Source: Episyrphus balteatus
Lineage: Eukaryota; Arthropoda; Insecta; Diptera; Syrphidae
Assembly (NCBI RefSeq): GCF_945859705.1
Contig: NC_079134.1
Location: 14,239,545-14,303,544 of the forward strand
DNA length: 64,000 nt
Direction of reading: 5' to 3'
Shown here: one piece after another, positions 24,201 to 36,200 of the stretch
How the letters are laid out: each line of letters opens with the position of its first letter
Numbering within the stretch: the stretch's first letter is position 1
Translations under genes and position numbers: made by a program
The notes under the pieces: model-generated
What the model saw: the letters and a program-made list of their open reading frames with translations, nothing else
Databases searched by the model: none
What the model was told of the DNA's origin: nothing

Positions 24201-27200
24201 ATTTTAACAAAAACTGACAAAGGTAAGACTTATTAACAATAAAATTATCTAAAAACTCAGATACAAAACAATTCCGTGAGTTGATTAAATAAAATTTTAT
24301 AGTTGGTCAAAGTGCGTGTTTGTATCGCAAGGTTGGGACAAAATGACATTTTTTCATATATCTGACGAACTTTTGATTTGTTTGGATAATTCTGCAAAAA
24401 TAAATTATAGTATTTATAATTATCTATAAAATGAGACCACAATCGTTATTGTGACCATCATATTTTAGAAGTAATCTAACTCCGAAACTCTCCATGTACT
24501 AGTCAAAAGTGAGAAAAAAGCTAGTTTTTTGCTAGTAGGCCGAGCAAATTTTGGGAGTAGAGGTACAACCAAAATATAAGTACGCAGTTTTGCAGCCATA
24601 CGCGTCTTAATATCGATTTCAAATGTCTGACAACTCTAATTTTGTGCTTTATACGGTTTTCGGGGGGTTAAATAACTTAACTTTTCCACTTAATGTGAAT
24701 GGGCTAAATTTATACTTTTTGAAATTATAAATATACAAGCTGGTGCTTTATTATTTTTTCTAAATCTAGACACCCCAATCTTGAGGATGTGGCCAATAGA
24801 ACTCAAGATATAAGCCGTTGATGCGATTATGGTTTTAGAGGCTTTTTTGTTTAGATTTTGTTTGTTTATTTGAATTGAAAAGCGTGATATGGTTAGTTAA
24901 AAAAGCTTATATCGTGAGTTCTATTAACCCGATCGCAGAGATTGAGGTGTCCAGATTTAGGAAAAATGATAGAGCATCAGCTTTTATATTTATAATTGGA
25001 AATAGTATAAATTTAGCCCATTCACATTAAGTGGAAAAGTTAAGTTATTTAACCCCCCGAAAACCGTATAAAGCACAAAATTAGAGTTGTCAGACATTTG
25101 AAATCGATATTAAGACGCGTATGGCTGCAAAACTGCGTACTTATATTTTGGTTGTACCTCTACTCTCAAAATTTGCTCGGCCTACTAGCAAAAAACTAGC
25201 TTTTTTCTCACTTTTGACTAGTATGGAGAGTTTCGGAGTTAGATTACTTCTAAAATATGATGGTCACAATAAAGATTGTGGTCTCATTTTATAGATAATT
25301 ATAAATACTATAATTCATTTTTGCAGAATTATCCAAACAAATCAAAAGTTCGTCAGATATATGAAAAAATGTCATTTTGCCCCAACCTTGCGATACAAAC
25401 ACGCACTTTGACCAACTATAAAATTTTATTTAATCAACTCACGGAATTGTTTTGTATCTGAGTTTTTAGATAATTTTATTGTTAATAAGTCTTACCTTTG
25501 TCAGTTTTTGTTAAAATGAATAACAATGGAGCTATTCAATAAAAACGATACCAATCTCTTTTCCAAGATGGCGGCTGTTCCCAACCTCCAATTATCCCAA
25601 CAAATTGACTTTTATGATAAGGACAACCAGCCGAACACATTCCATGAAAAAAATTTTGTCCCGCGAAAAATGCGATTTAATTTACTAATTTCCCTGGGCT
25701 ATTTTGAGTTTTCGGTTTTCGAGGTCTCGTATTTTAGGGATTCATAGTTTTCTGAATTCAAAACTTTGGGATTGTGCCTGTCTCCCTTAAATAAGAAATA
25801 CCAATTTTTGGAGTGGTCAGGTTCCTACCAAGCACCATTGATATGTACAATGTTCATTTGTATTTTTATCGGAAATTTGGTAAATTTTAATGAAAATAAA
25901 TTGAAAAAAACAAAATTCGTTCTTCAGACGAAAAAAACAACATCTTAAATGAAACTAAGTTCCAAAAAAGTATGCAATGTAACTTCTTTTTTTAAGATGC
26001 ATTTTCAAAAATTTTAAAATCGTTTCAGCCTTAAAAATTTTTTAAACAAATACCTAAAAACAAAATTTCAAAAAAGTTCAATGTTCCGTTTACGAAAATT
26101 TGATTAAAAAAAATGTTATCAAAAAATATCCTTTTTGAAAAATTTGATTTATATTGAGGCAATGAGATCTTTCATATTTCATAAGTCGCAACATTTGTGA
26201 CGAAAACAGAATGCATAACGAAATCTCCATTATTCTTTAACACTGGTTACCAGTGATTTAGTTTTCTTAAGTTAAATATTTGATTCTTGTTATATTTCTG
26301 TAATTGAATTCAAATTAAAATTTTTGTTTGGGAACGACTCTTATTTTCAGAATCTTCTATTTTATCTTATTCCACAGTTTAAAGTGTTCTTATCTACCGT
26401 CAAAATTATTCTATTAACCAAGATCTAAGAAATTATCGAACCTCGATGAAAAAACAAGAGTTGTAATTTGTATATGTCAATGTCCTGTCCATATTTCAAA
26501 AAATGCTTTGTTTTGATTTAAAATCAAGAGTTAGTAGGAAATGTAAAATGTTAACAAGGATGAAACCTTTGGCTTCAGCATACTAAAGTCCTTATTTTGT
26601 TCGAAATGACCACGAAATACGAAATGATTTTTGATGCCGAAAAACAAAGTCAGATCACAAATTTTCCTCAAATTTTGCTATTCCTGATAATAAGGCAGAT
26701 TTATTGTTTGTAGCACTGTTACCTCCTGTTAAATAACTGTTTTCTTTAATTTTCTTTTTCCAGAAAATATATAGAAAAGTCAAAATTGCCCTTCAGCTAA
26801 TTTCTCAAAATTATTCATTAAATATTCGAAAATAGTAACTTTGCAGTTATAATTTTAAAAGAAAACAATGTAAAATTGCTAATGAGTATGTAAGTTTCTC
26901 AAGGAATAAACAATGATTACAAATTCTTTCATCATCTGTGAGATTGTATAATTTGTGAGAAAGAAAATTTTTGCCAGATGATACACAAAACAAATAAGAA
27001 TTCTAAAAGTAAATGATGCAAGAAGCCTTATTTTCTATTCTATACCTACAAATTATTTTACAGTCTAATGACTTAACAAGCAGCTTTTTTCAAATAACAT
27101 CCATTTGAATCACCCTCAAACAATCGGTTCGAACATATTCCATACACAGAGCTGCCTTATTAGATGATAAGTGATGAAAAAAAAAGCTTTCAAACCAATT

Positions 27201-30200
27201 AACCTTGAAAGTGCGCAACAAAAAAAAAGCTTTTTTTCTAATCTTTTACTCTCTCTCATTTCTATTCTAATTTTCTTTTGTTTTCTCTTTCATAAATTTT
27301 CAATAAACTTAAAATTTTTTTCTAACTATACCCCACCCCCAGTTCCGGATAGCTAAGAAGTATAGTTTCTATAATGGCTAGAAGACTATCTGCGTATGAG
27401 CTGCCCCGAAGACGTCTGGCTTTGCGGCGCTTTGCCGTGTTAAACATTTTTCTTTTCCCCCCACGTTTCGGGCCAAAACTAAGAGTTTGGCAAAGAACAT
27501 GAATTCTTCTATTAATAGGAGCTTATGGCGGCTGCCGCTGCCATTAGCCGACAGCATGGCTTCCATATTAATTCCCGGTACACGAACTTGCTTCGTACAT
27601 ACTTTTGTAGAAATTATTTCTTTTTGGTCTTGAAATTAATTTTGAAATTTATTTGTTGCAGAGATTAAAAATTTTGAAAGCTCTCATTTATTAAATTATT
27701 TTAGGTAAGGTTATTTTTTGGGGTTGTCGTAATGTATCTTTTTTTGTATCTAAGAGGCTCCAAACTATCTTTTTTGTTGTTGTTTTGTTTCAAATGAGCT
27801 TGACCTGCCTCTACATAGGCTCTCGACTTTCGAGTCACTCGTTAAAATGGATTCAATTAGCTGAGTTTGATGAAAACAATCGATGTCGCTTAGGGGGAGC
27901 AATTTTTTTTTATTTTTTTCATCCCAATATGGTTGTTGTGTTTACATCATCATTGCGATGAGTGTGGAATATTTTTTCAAAAAGGAGATTGTTTCAGCTT
28001 TGTATAGGTATCTTCTATACAAACCTGGCCTATGTAGATATAGATACAATATACTTTTTTTTTTGTCTCATTTTTTTTTCATTATTTTTTTTCTTGTTGT
28101 TGATTACTTGTCTCACTGTTCAGTGAACTAAGTAATAAACTGCGCACTTTTTGACGTAATCGTCGGTGTATCTTTTGGAACGTAGATTAAATAGGTGTGC
28201 AGTTGATAGATATTTTATACCTACTTGTTTTTTTAAAGCTTTTTCTTCCAAAAAGTGATTTTTGTTTTATTTTATCTTTTGGAGTTCATTTGAAGGATGA
28301 ATAAAAGATTACCATAAAGCAATTAATTTTGAATTGATTTTTTTGTATATTTTTTTTTGTTGTCGAATAAATGATTCAGTAACAAAATATCAGAGAAACA
28401 ATATTGAATTAATTAGTTTGAAGAGTTTTCTTGATTTAATGAAGAAGTTTTCTTTTTCCTTATTTATTAACATATTTTAAGAGAAAAATTTTTATTTCAA
28501 TAAACTTTTCTTGTTGATTTGTTTGAATGGATACAAATTCCAGAAATATCTCTTTCTTTATGAAGATGTCATAATTATGATTCAAGTTTAGATTGATAAA
28601 TTGCTTATTTATTACGTAGACTTCTTCTGATTGATCTTCTAACACACAATGATAAGAAATCCAATCTTAATTTTTGTTATCATTATTTTTTTTTTATAAC
28701 ACGAACATGTTTTTGTTATAATGACGAACGTTTTTTCTTATTTTTTTTTTATATATTTGTTTTGAAGGTCTTTTCACCGGCTGTGGTGATTTATTACCTT
28801 GCCGAAAATAAAATACATGTGGCTTATCAGTTTTACTTTTGGCTTTATGATGATGATAAGAAAATGTGATTTTTAAATAAATTAATTAAATGATAGTACA
28901 TACACCTACGGTTTAAAGAAATTGTTTTCTTTTTTAATTTTATAATTTATTTAACGGGGTGATTCGAATGATGTCAATTCCTAGTTTATTTTTCATTATA
29001 AGCAATAAAAGAAGTGAAAGGGAAGAAGGTTGTGTACCTAGATATTTTTTTTATAGAAAAAAGTTGTTTGTTTACGAAAGTAAGCGCTTGGAATGAGAGT
29101 AAGCGACATGCGTCAAACTCTTTATTTCTTTATTTCTTAATTTTGTCTTTACAGGCTGTCCAACAGTCACCCCTAAAGACGAAACCATGAGTTCCTGAGG
29201 TAATTCTTGTCAAAAACTTTGTTAAAAAACGAGTTATAAGGGTTTATATGTTTTTTTAGTATTGTTTACTTTAAAAAGCTTTAGTTTTGCTAAACTTAAA
29301 CAGATTTAAAAAATGTATTCAAAAGAGAATTAACAACAATTTAAACTTGTTACACATTTTCTTCTTGGTCATCTAAAGGTTTTCCTGGAATTTTTTTATC
29401 AAAGAGGATTGTAATAATTTTCAAGTGTTTTTTTTTTGCATTCCTACTTTTTTTTTTCTTTGACATAATTTTATTCACAAAAATGCGTAATTTTTTTCTG
29501 AAATGAAATAAAAAACAAACAAACTCATAATTTTTTTAGAAATATATCAACTGTTTAAGCATTAAAATGCTTAACACATTCGTTTTACACATTCTTTTAA
29601 AACCTATGAAATGTAGCCTAGTTATTAGATAGAACAAGGGATCAGATTTTATTTTTGAAGAAATTATAAGAAGATATTTCATACCAAATAAGACTCTATT
29701 AATTCAATGAATTTTAAATTCTTAAAACTTCTGGTATTTTTTTTTTAAATGTATATACAAACATTATAAAACTGAAAAAAAGCTGTGTCTGAGCATATTC
29801 GTTAAAATCGTCAGTATTAATGTGTAGTTGCATATAAGAGTGACTCAGTACCTTTGTGTGATCACAAAACCACACAGGTACCTGAGTGTATTAGTGTGTA
29901 TTAGATACGATTAAATGGTATCTACGAGTATGGTACTAATCATTCCATGACACACTATTGTAAGATAATCTTCTCACTTCGCCTACAGTAGAGATCAGTT
30001 GATTAGATATAGAAAATAAATTCGATAGTAGGTAACATTTTTTTTTTTTTTAATAACAAACTAAGTTGAAAACGGGGAAAAGAACTAAGAGAGCTTTTAT
30101 AAATTGTTCTAAGCTCCTGTTTGGCGAAAGCGAAACTTTCAATTCAAATGTTAAACACAACTAGAGTTGGAGTTGAATTATTGTGGTACCGAATTTAATC

Positions 30201-33200
30201 AATTTAAACATTTTGCAAAAAAAATCATTTATTTTCGTTCAAGAATTAAAAAATTTTAAAAACGAACCAATGAATTTATTGAAACGTTGTTTTTATATGT
30301 GTCAATTAATATTGCATTCTAAATGGCATAGCAAATTTTGTTTAAAAATTTGTATAAAAAAAAACGACTTATTTAAAAAAGAAATACACATAGTAGGTAT
30401 AGGTATAAGAATCATTTGCTATACAAAAAATTAAACAGGGCATACTTTGGAGGTCAACACTTTTAGGTTAAATAAAAAAAAAATCTTTTATGAATTTTTG
30501 AAAAGCTTTAATATTCCAAGCATATTTTAACATAAGAGCAAATACGTGCGACTCAGTCGTGCGTTTTATTTTATTTTATTTTATTTTATTTTATTTTATT
30601 TTATTTTGTTTTATTTTATTTTATTTTATTTTATTTTATTTTATTTTATTTTTTTATTTATTTTATTATTTATTTTTTTTATTTATTTTATTTTATTTTT
30701 TGTTTTATTTTATTTTAAATGAAGATTAAATCTAAATTTGGCTCTAACCCAAAAAATCAGTTTTAAACTTCGGTAACTCTAAAAAATAATGAGGTTTTGA
30801 GATATTTTAAATTCGCTTATAATGTTTTCCGATGGAAAAGAAAAAAAAAATAGTTCCAAAGTTAATTTTTTAGAAAACTAGCTATTGATTGTTATACTTA
30901 AATGAAATGATTTTGTTTTATTTCTTTTTACAGGAAGATATAGAGACTTTACAGGATTTTCAAAACCTTTGGTATAATTTAATTAATAATAGGTATACAT
31001 ATTAGGGTGGGTCAAAAAAGTCGAAATTTTTTTTTTTGATTTGGTACTCCGAAAAATCGATTGCTAGACCCCTCTAGAATATACACACCAAATATGAGCT
31101 CTTTATATTAATGGGAAGGTCCTCCGCTTTGCAATTTTCCATTTTTACATCAAGCTTCTACTAAAAAAAAATAATTTTTTTATTAATTGAGTTTTTAGCA
31201 AATTTCTTTTCATATTCTTGTAGGAAATTGAACGCTCTACAAAAAATGCCTTATACACTTTTTTCGTTTATCTAACCGTTGAATAGATATTTGAGGTCCA
31301 AAAATCGAGAAAATCTTTAAAAATTCGTTTTTTGTTCTTAATTTTGTAACAAATTGAAAAATTATAATGATCAAACGCGCAAGACATATTCTTGTTGAAA
31401 ATTGATTGCTCCACAAAAAAGGTCTTATTAACTTTTTTCATTAATCTAACCATTCTAAAGATATTCGAGGTCAAAGTTAAAAAAAAATATAAAAACATTT
31501 TATATTTTTAAAAAATTTCTAATTCACTGAAACTTCATTATTTTCAAATTAGCAAGATATATTCTTGTAGGGGCTTAAACGTTCTACAAAAAATTCCTTG
31601 GAATGAAGTTGATTGCTTTAACCGTTTAGAAGATATTCATATCCAAACCAATGCTCAATGATTTCAATAGTTTTCTAATGACCCGTATGCATTGCGATTT
31701 GGATACGAATATTTTCTAAACGGTTAAAGCAATCAATTTGATTCCAAGGAATTTTTTGTAGAACGTTTAAGCCCCTACAAGAATATATCTTGCTAATTTG
31801 AAAATAATGAAGTTTCAGTGAATTAGAAATTTTTTAAAAATATAAAATGTTTTTATATTTTTTTTTAACTTTGACCTCGAATATCTTTAGAATGGTTAGA
31901 TTAATGAAAAAAGTTAATAAGACCTTTTTTGTGGAGCAATCAATTTTCAACAAGAATATGTCTTGCGCGTTTGATCATTATAATTTTTCAATTTGTTACA
32001 AAATTAAGAACAAAAAACGAATTTTTAAAGATTTTCTCGATTTTTGGACCTCAAATATCTATTCAACGGTTAGATAAACGAAAAAAGTGTATAAGGCATT
32101 TTTTGTAGAGCGTTCAATTTCCTACAAGAATATGAAAAGAAATTTGCTAAAAACTCAATTAATAAAAAAATTATTTTTTTTTAGTAGAAGCTTGATGTAA
32201 AAATGGAAAATTGCAAAGCGGAGGACCTTCCCATTAATATAAAGAGCTCATATTTGGTGTGTATATTCTAGAGGGGTCTAGCAATCGATTTTTCGAAGTA
32301 CCAAATCAAAAAAAAAATTTTCGATTTTTTTGACCCACCCTAATACATATAGTAAAAACTTTTCACAAAAAAATTGCTTTAAATATATTTATTTATATTA
32401 TATTTCTATGTTATATTTTACAAAATTCGACATTTTTTTTACATTTTTTTATTGAGAAAGTAACTTAATATGCAATTTCGTGCTCCAGATTCTAAAGCTT
32501 CATTTAACCCAGTTTCTTTGGCATTTAAAAAAGGACGACTGAATGCCATCGTGTAAATAGTAAACTGACATCATTTCAGTAATTTTGAAAGGAATAAACA
32601 ATAAAAAGTTAAGTTGCTAATTTTTTCTGGCAAAAAGCCAATAGAAGAACAACAGCATTCAGCTTGATGAATATAAACAGTTCTTTCTCAGTTTATTTTT
32701 TTAAATACTTTATGACACCTTATGAAAAGTCTTTTTATGGTCTTACATAAATTAACTTTCTTATAAATTAAAGTTAAATATTGTAATGATGTTATGACGT
32801 CATAAGCGGGTCTGTGGTGCACGGTCAAAGTGTTAATTTTAAACTACATACTTCGGAATACAACTTCGATTTTGCACTTAAATACTAAACATGACCTAAC
32901 CGCTTGAATTCCACTGTTGTTGTATATTGTTAACCATCAAACTATATAAATCATTGCTATGGCTTGAATAGTTCCAAAGTTATCTATTCAATTATATTAC
33001 AACAACAAAAATAAAAACGAGAATTTTCTTATCTGTTTACTGCCGCAGACTATTGATGCATCAGTCAGTCAGCACAGCGAAACATATAACGCACCCAAAT
33101 GCACTTGTCAATTAGTCTGGCATTAAGAAAAAAATAAATATACAAAAAAAAAAAGTCATCATGTATGGCTTCTCTCTACTAAAAAGCAGGTACCTACACA

Positions 33201-36200
33201 TTATTTCTTCTCTATTCTATAAGCGCATGTATACTAAACGCAGCAGCTGCTTACAGATCAACAATAATAAAAAAATAAAAAAAAAATAATAATAAATAAA
33301 CAACAATAAAATTACAAAAAAAAAAAAATCAAATCAGAAAAAAAAAACATACGTGCACTTGCCCCTCAATGGAGACAGCAAACCAAGTGGATGAAGAATA
33401 TTGTGTTGTTTGCGATAGTTTAAAATTTTCAGATTTTTAGTGTGTAAACGGGCATTATTGGACCGATTCGTTAGGTTTCTCGTTTGCCTGCCTGCCTCCG
33501 GTCGTTGTCATCATTTTCTGCTCGAAAATTTTTTCTGTGACCTCGCCAAAAAACACAAAAAAAAAACTATCTTACAGATATTTTGTTGTATTTATCTACT
33601 CGTTTCTATAAGATACTTTTTTGTATAAATTTAGATCCAAAAGGCACAAGAGGGTAGGTAAGGTAGAGGTAAAGAAGGTCTTCTCTCGAAAATTGAAAAA
33701 TAGTTTTTCCTTCTTTACGTGCGCTCTCAGTCGGTTGGTTGCCGAAACGATTCGGTCGTGTGTGAGAATTCTTTCGTCGTCGTTGAATTTTCCAAATCGT
33801 CTTGATTTTTTTTTTTTTTTTTGTTGAATTTCACGTCTCTCCTCACGGACTTTTTTCTGAGCAGCCTTTTATACACCAAAGGGCTTTACAACAGTCTTTC
33901 CATATATATCTTGGATAAGGTGTCATTGTGTCGTGATAAGGCATATCACTATCCAACAACACACTGCTGCAAAAGATAAAGTCGTCGACGAATTCACTTT
34001 AGTCTCGCTGTCAATTGATCGAGATAGCAGCACAAAAAAAAATACAAAAAAAAAAAACAATATCAACCAGCAAACTGCCCAGAGATTAAAGAATTTGCTC
34101 AACCGCGAAGCTAGCACATCGGTAAATTAGTTGTTAACTAGCCTTAGCAGCGGTACGAAGCGAAGTTGTTTCCAAAAGTCCATAAAGTGAGCGCGTCCGA
34201 TCCGATTTTGATTTGATTCCGATCACATTGCTTATAGATTTGAATTCGAAATTGATTTTTGTCCTTTTCGAAACAATCACCTTTTTGTGTTCGAAAAAAA
34301 ATTATATTTTTTAAAAAAGAAAAAAATTAATTAATTTTTTCTTTACGACTAAAAAGATAGTGTGACAAGTTGTTTTGTGAAAATTTTTAAAAAATACAAA
34401 AAATAAAAAATGGCCGCAGCTTTAAAATTGGAGGATATTAAAATAGCTTTGCTTGAGCTGAAGAACACCCCGTGGAACAAGCAAGAGTGTGAGTTGTGCC
34501 CCCAACATTTTATGCATTTATTTTTAGAAAAGTCACGTTTTTTTTCGTAATTTTTTTCTTTAAATGTTAAAATGGCAAACATACATAGTTTTGCATAAAA
34601 AAATTACAAAAATTAATTAAAGAACATAAATTTTTAAATTTATAATCCGAGTTGTGTTGTGTAACAAACTTTATTTTTGTTTTGATTTTTTTTTTTTTCA
34701 AAAAGGGAGGAAAAAAAATCAGTTTTTGGCACTTGCCCACGTAGGCCAAATGCAATTGCAATAAATTTTTGTTTTTATATAAAAATTTTTGCCTCTTACA
34801 TAGTTTTCTATTAATAAGAATTTTAAGATTATTTTTTTTTTTTTTGATTTTCATTGTTTTGTTATTATACGAGCGGGCGCTGCAGCAGCGGCGAGTAGAC
34901 AAGACATATTTATTTTGTATTCATTTTTGAAAGCAGCTGTTTAAGACCTTTACACTTAATCTCAAAAAATAAAATTTCAGGTACAATGTACAACATAGAA
35001 AAACAGATGCGCTAGAGAGATATTAAATGAGAGGGGTAGTTGGTTATAGTCTGGTAGGTAGGGTTGCAAAAATGTTTGAACTTACAATGACTTTATTTTT
35101 TTAGTTTGTTTTGTTTATAAAACAAAATAACGTACACAGAGAAAAATAGACCACATAAAATAGAACAAAAACAATAAGATTTCTCTATGGTTTTCATCCA
35201 AGAAGGAAACCTTATTAAAACAATCGGGTTTTCCTTATTGTTTTAAAATCTGCAAAAAAATAAAAAAAACGATGACCAGGCTGGGAATAGAACTGGAGAC
35301 TTCAAATCATTAGTCGCCCACCTTACCACTTGAACCAACCTGCCATGAAAATATTGATCGCGATTTTTGTTCTAGTTCTAAGTTGCAAAAAAATCAACTT
35401 TTCAGTCAAATTTTAATAAGATTTTCTCTATAAAAATAATAAGAAATCTCCTTAAAAAAAACCTTATTAATCGTTGATTTTAATAAGATTTCCTTATGAA
35501 ATGTATGGACGGTAAAACAATATGGCAATCTGTTAGTTTTTAGCGGGTCATATTTTTCTCTGTGTAACTAGCCTCGAACTTATTTGAAATAAACCTTCAT
35601 TAATTCAAAACGGCTCATACAATTTTGATATGCATTTTTTAAGCAATTTAGTTTCAAAAACATTATTAGGAGACCTGTCACTGAACGACCTTTAGTTTTA
35701 TTATGTAGCTTTACCGACGTCCAAAATTTGTAAATATAAAAGCTTTTAAATATCTTAATCATTAAAAATTTTCAAAACAAATTTTTGTTTTAATAAAATA
35801 TATTTTTTAAATTTGAAAATCAATACATATTAGTAAAACAAATATTTTTTGAAATTTTATTATTGCTTTAAAATGGACAAAAAAATTATAAAATAATTGT
35901 TTTTTCGAAACGATTTTAAAAAATATTCTTCTAAAAAGTCTAAAACTTAAATGAAAAAGTGGCTGCATTTTTGGAACTCAAAATAAAATCAACGAGAATT
36001 GACTTTCTTTCAAAAAACTAATTTTGTCTGATTAAAATTAATGTTAATTTTGTGGCATAAAAATTAAAAAAATTGGTTTTCTTTCTTCGTCAGTTTTGAT
36101 TGAAAATTATTAAAAACGGTAGCCAAACTTCCATAACTCGAACTTTCTTAAGTCGAAGTCTCTATAAGTCGAAATTTTTTTGCGAACTTTGATTATAAAA

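Noticed and set aside
25276..25461. 61-codon frame in the foldback arm ending LTELFCI
   Set aside because: It starts at TTG, not ATG; similarity between copies is what arm identity predicts. A weak impression of a hAT-like protein fragment could not be supported.
24008..25700. Large palindrome as an assembly artefact (inverted collapse)
   Set aside because: The arms differ by substitutions and an indel, and an independent copy with the same left boundary exists at 62699, so it is a real repeat family.
30564..30713. TTTTA run as the poly(T) end of an inverted retroelement
   Set aside because: No retroelement coding or 3' sequence is adjacent and the unit is a strict pentamer; treated as a microsatellite.
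31847..32077. 76-codon frame repeated in both arms of the foldback and in the relic
   Set aside because: Its recurrence is explained by the repeat itself; the translation has no domain and the frame changes in the relic.
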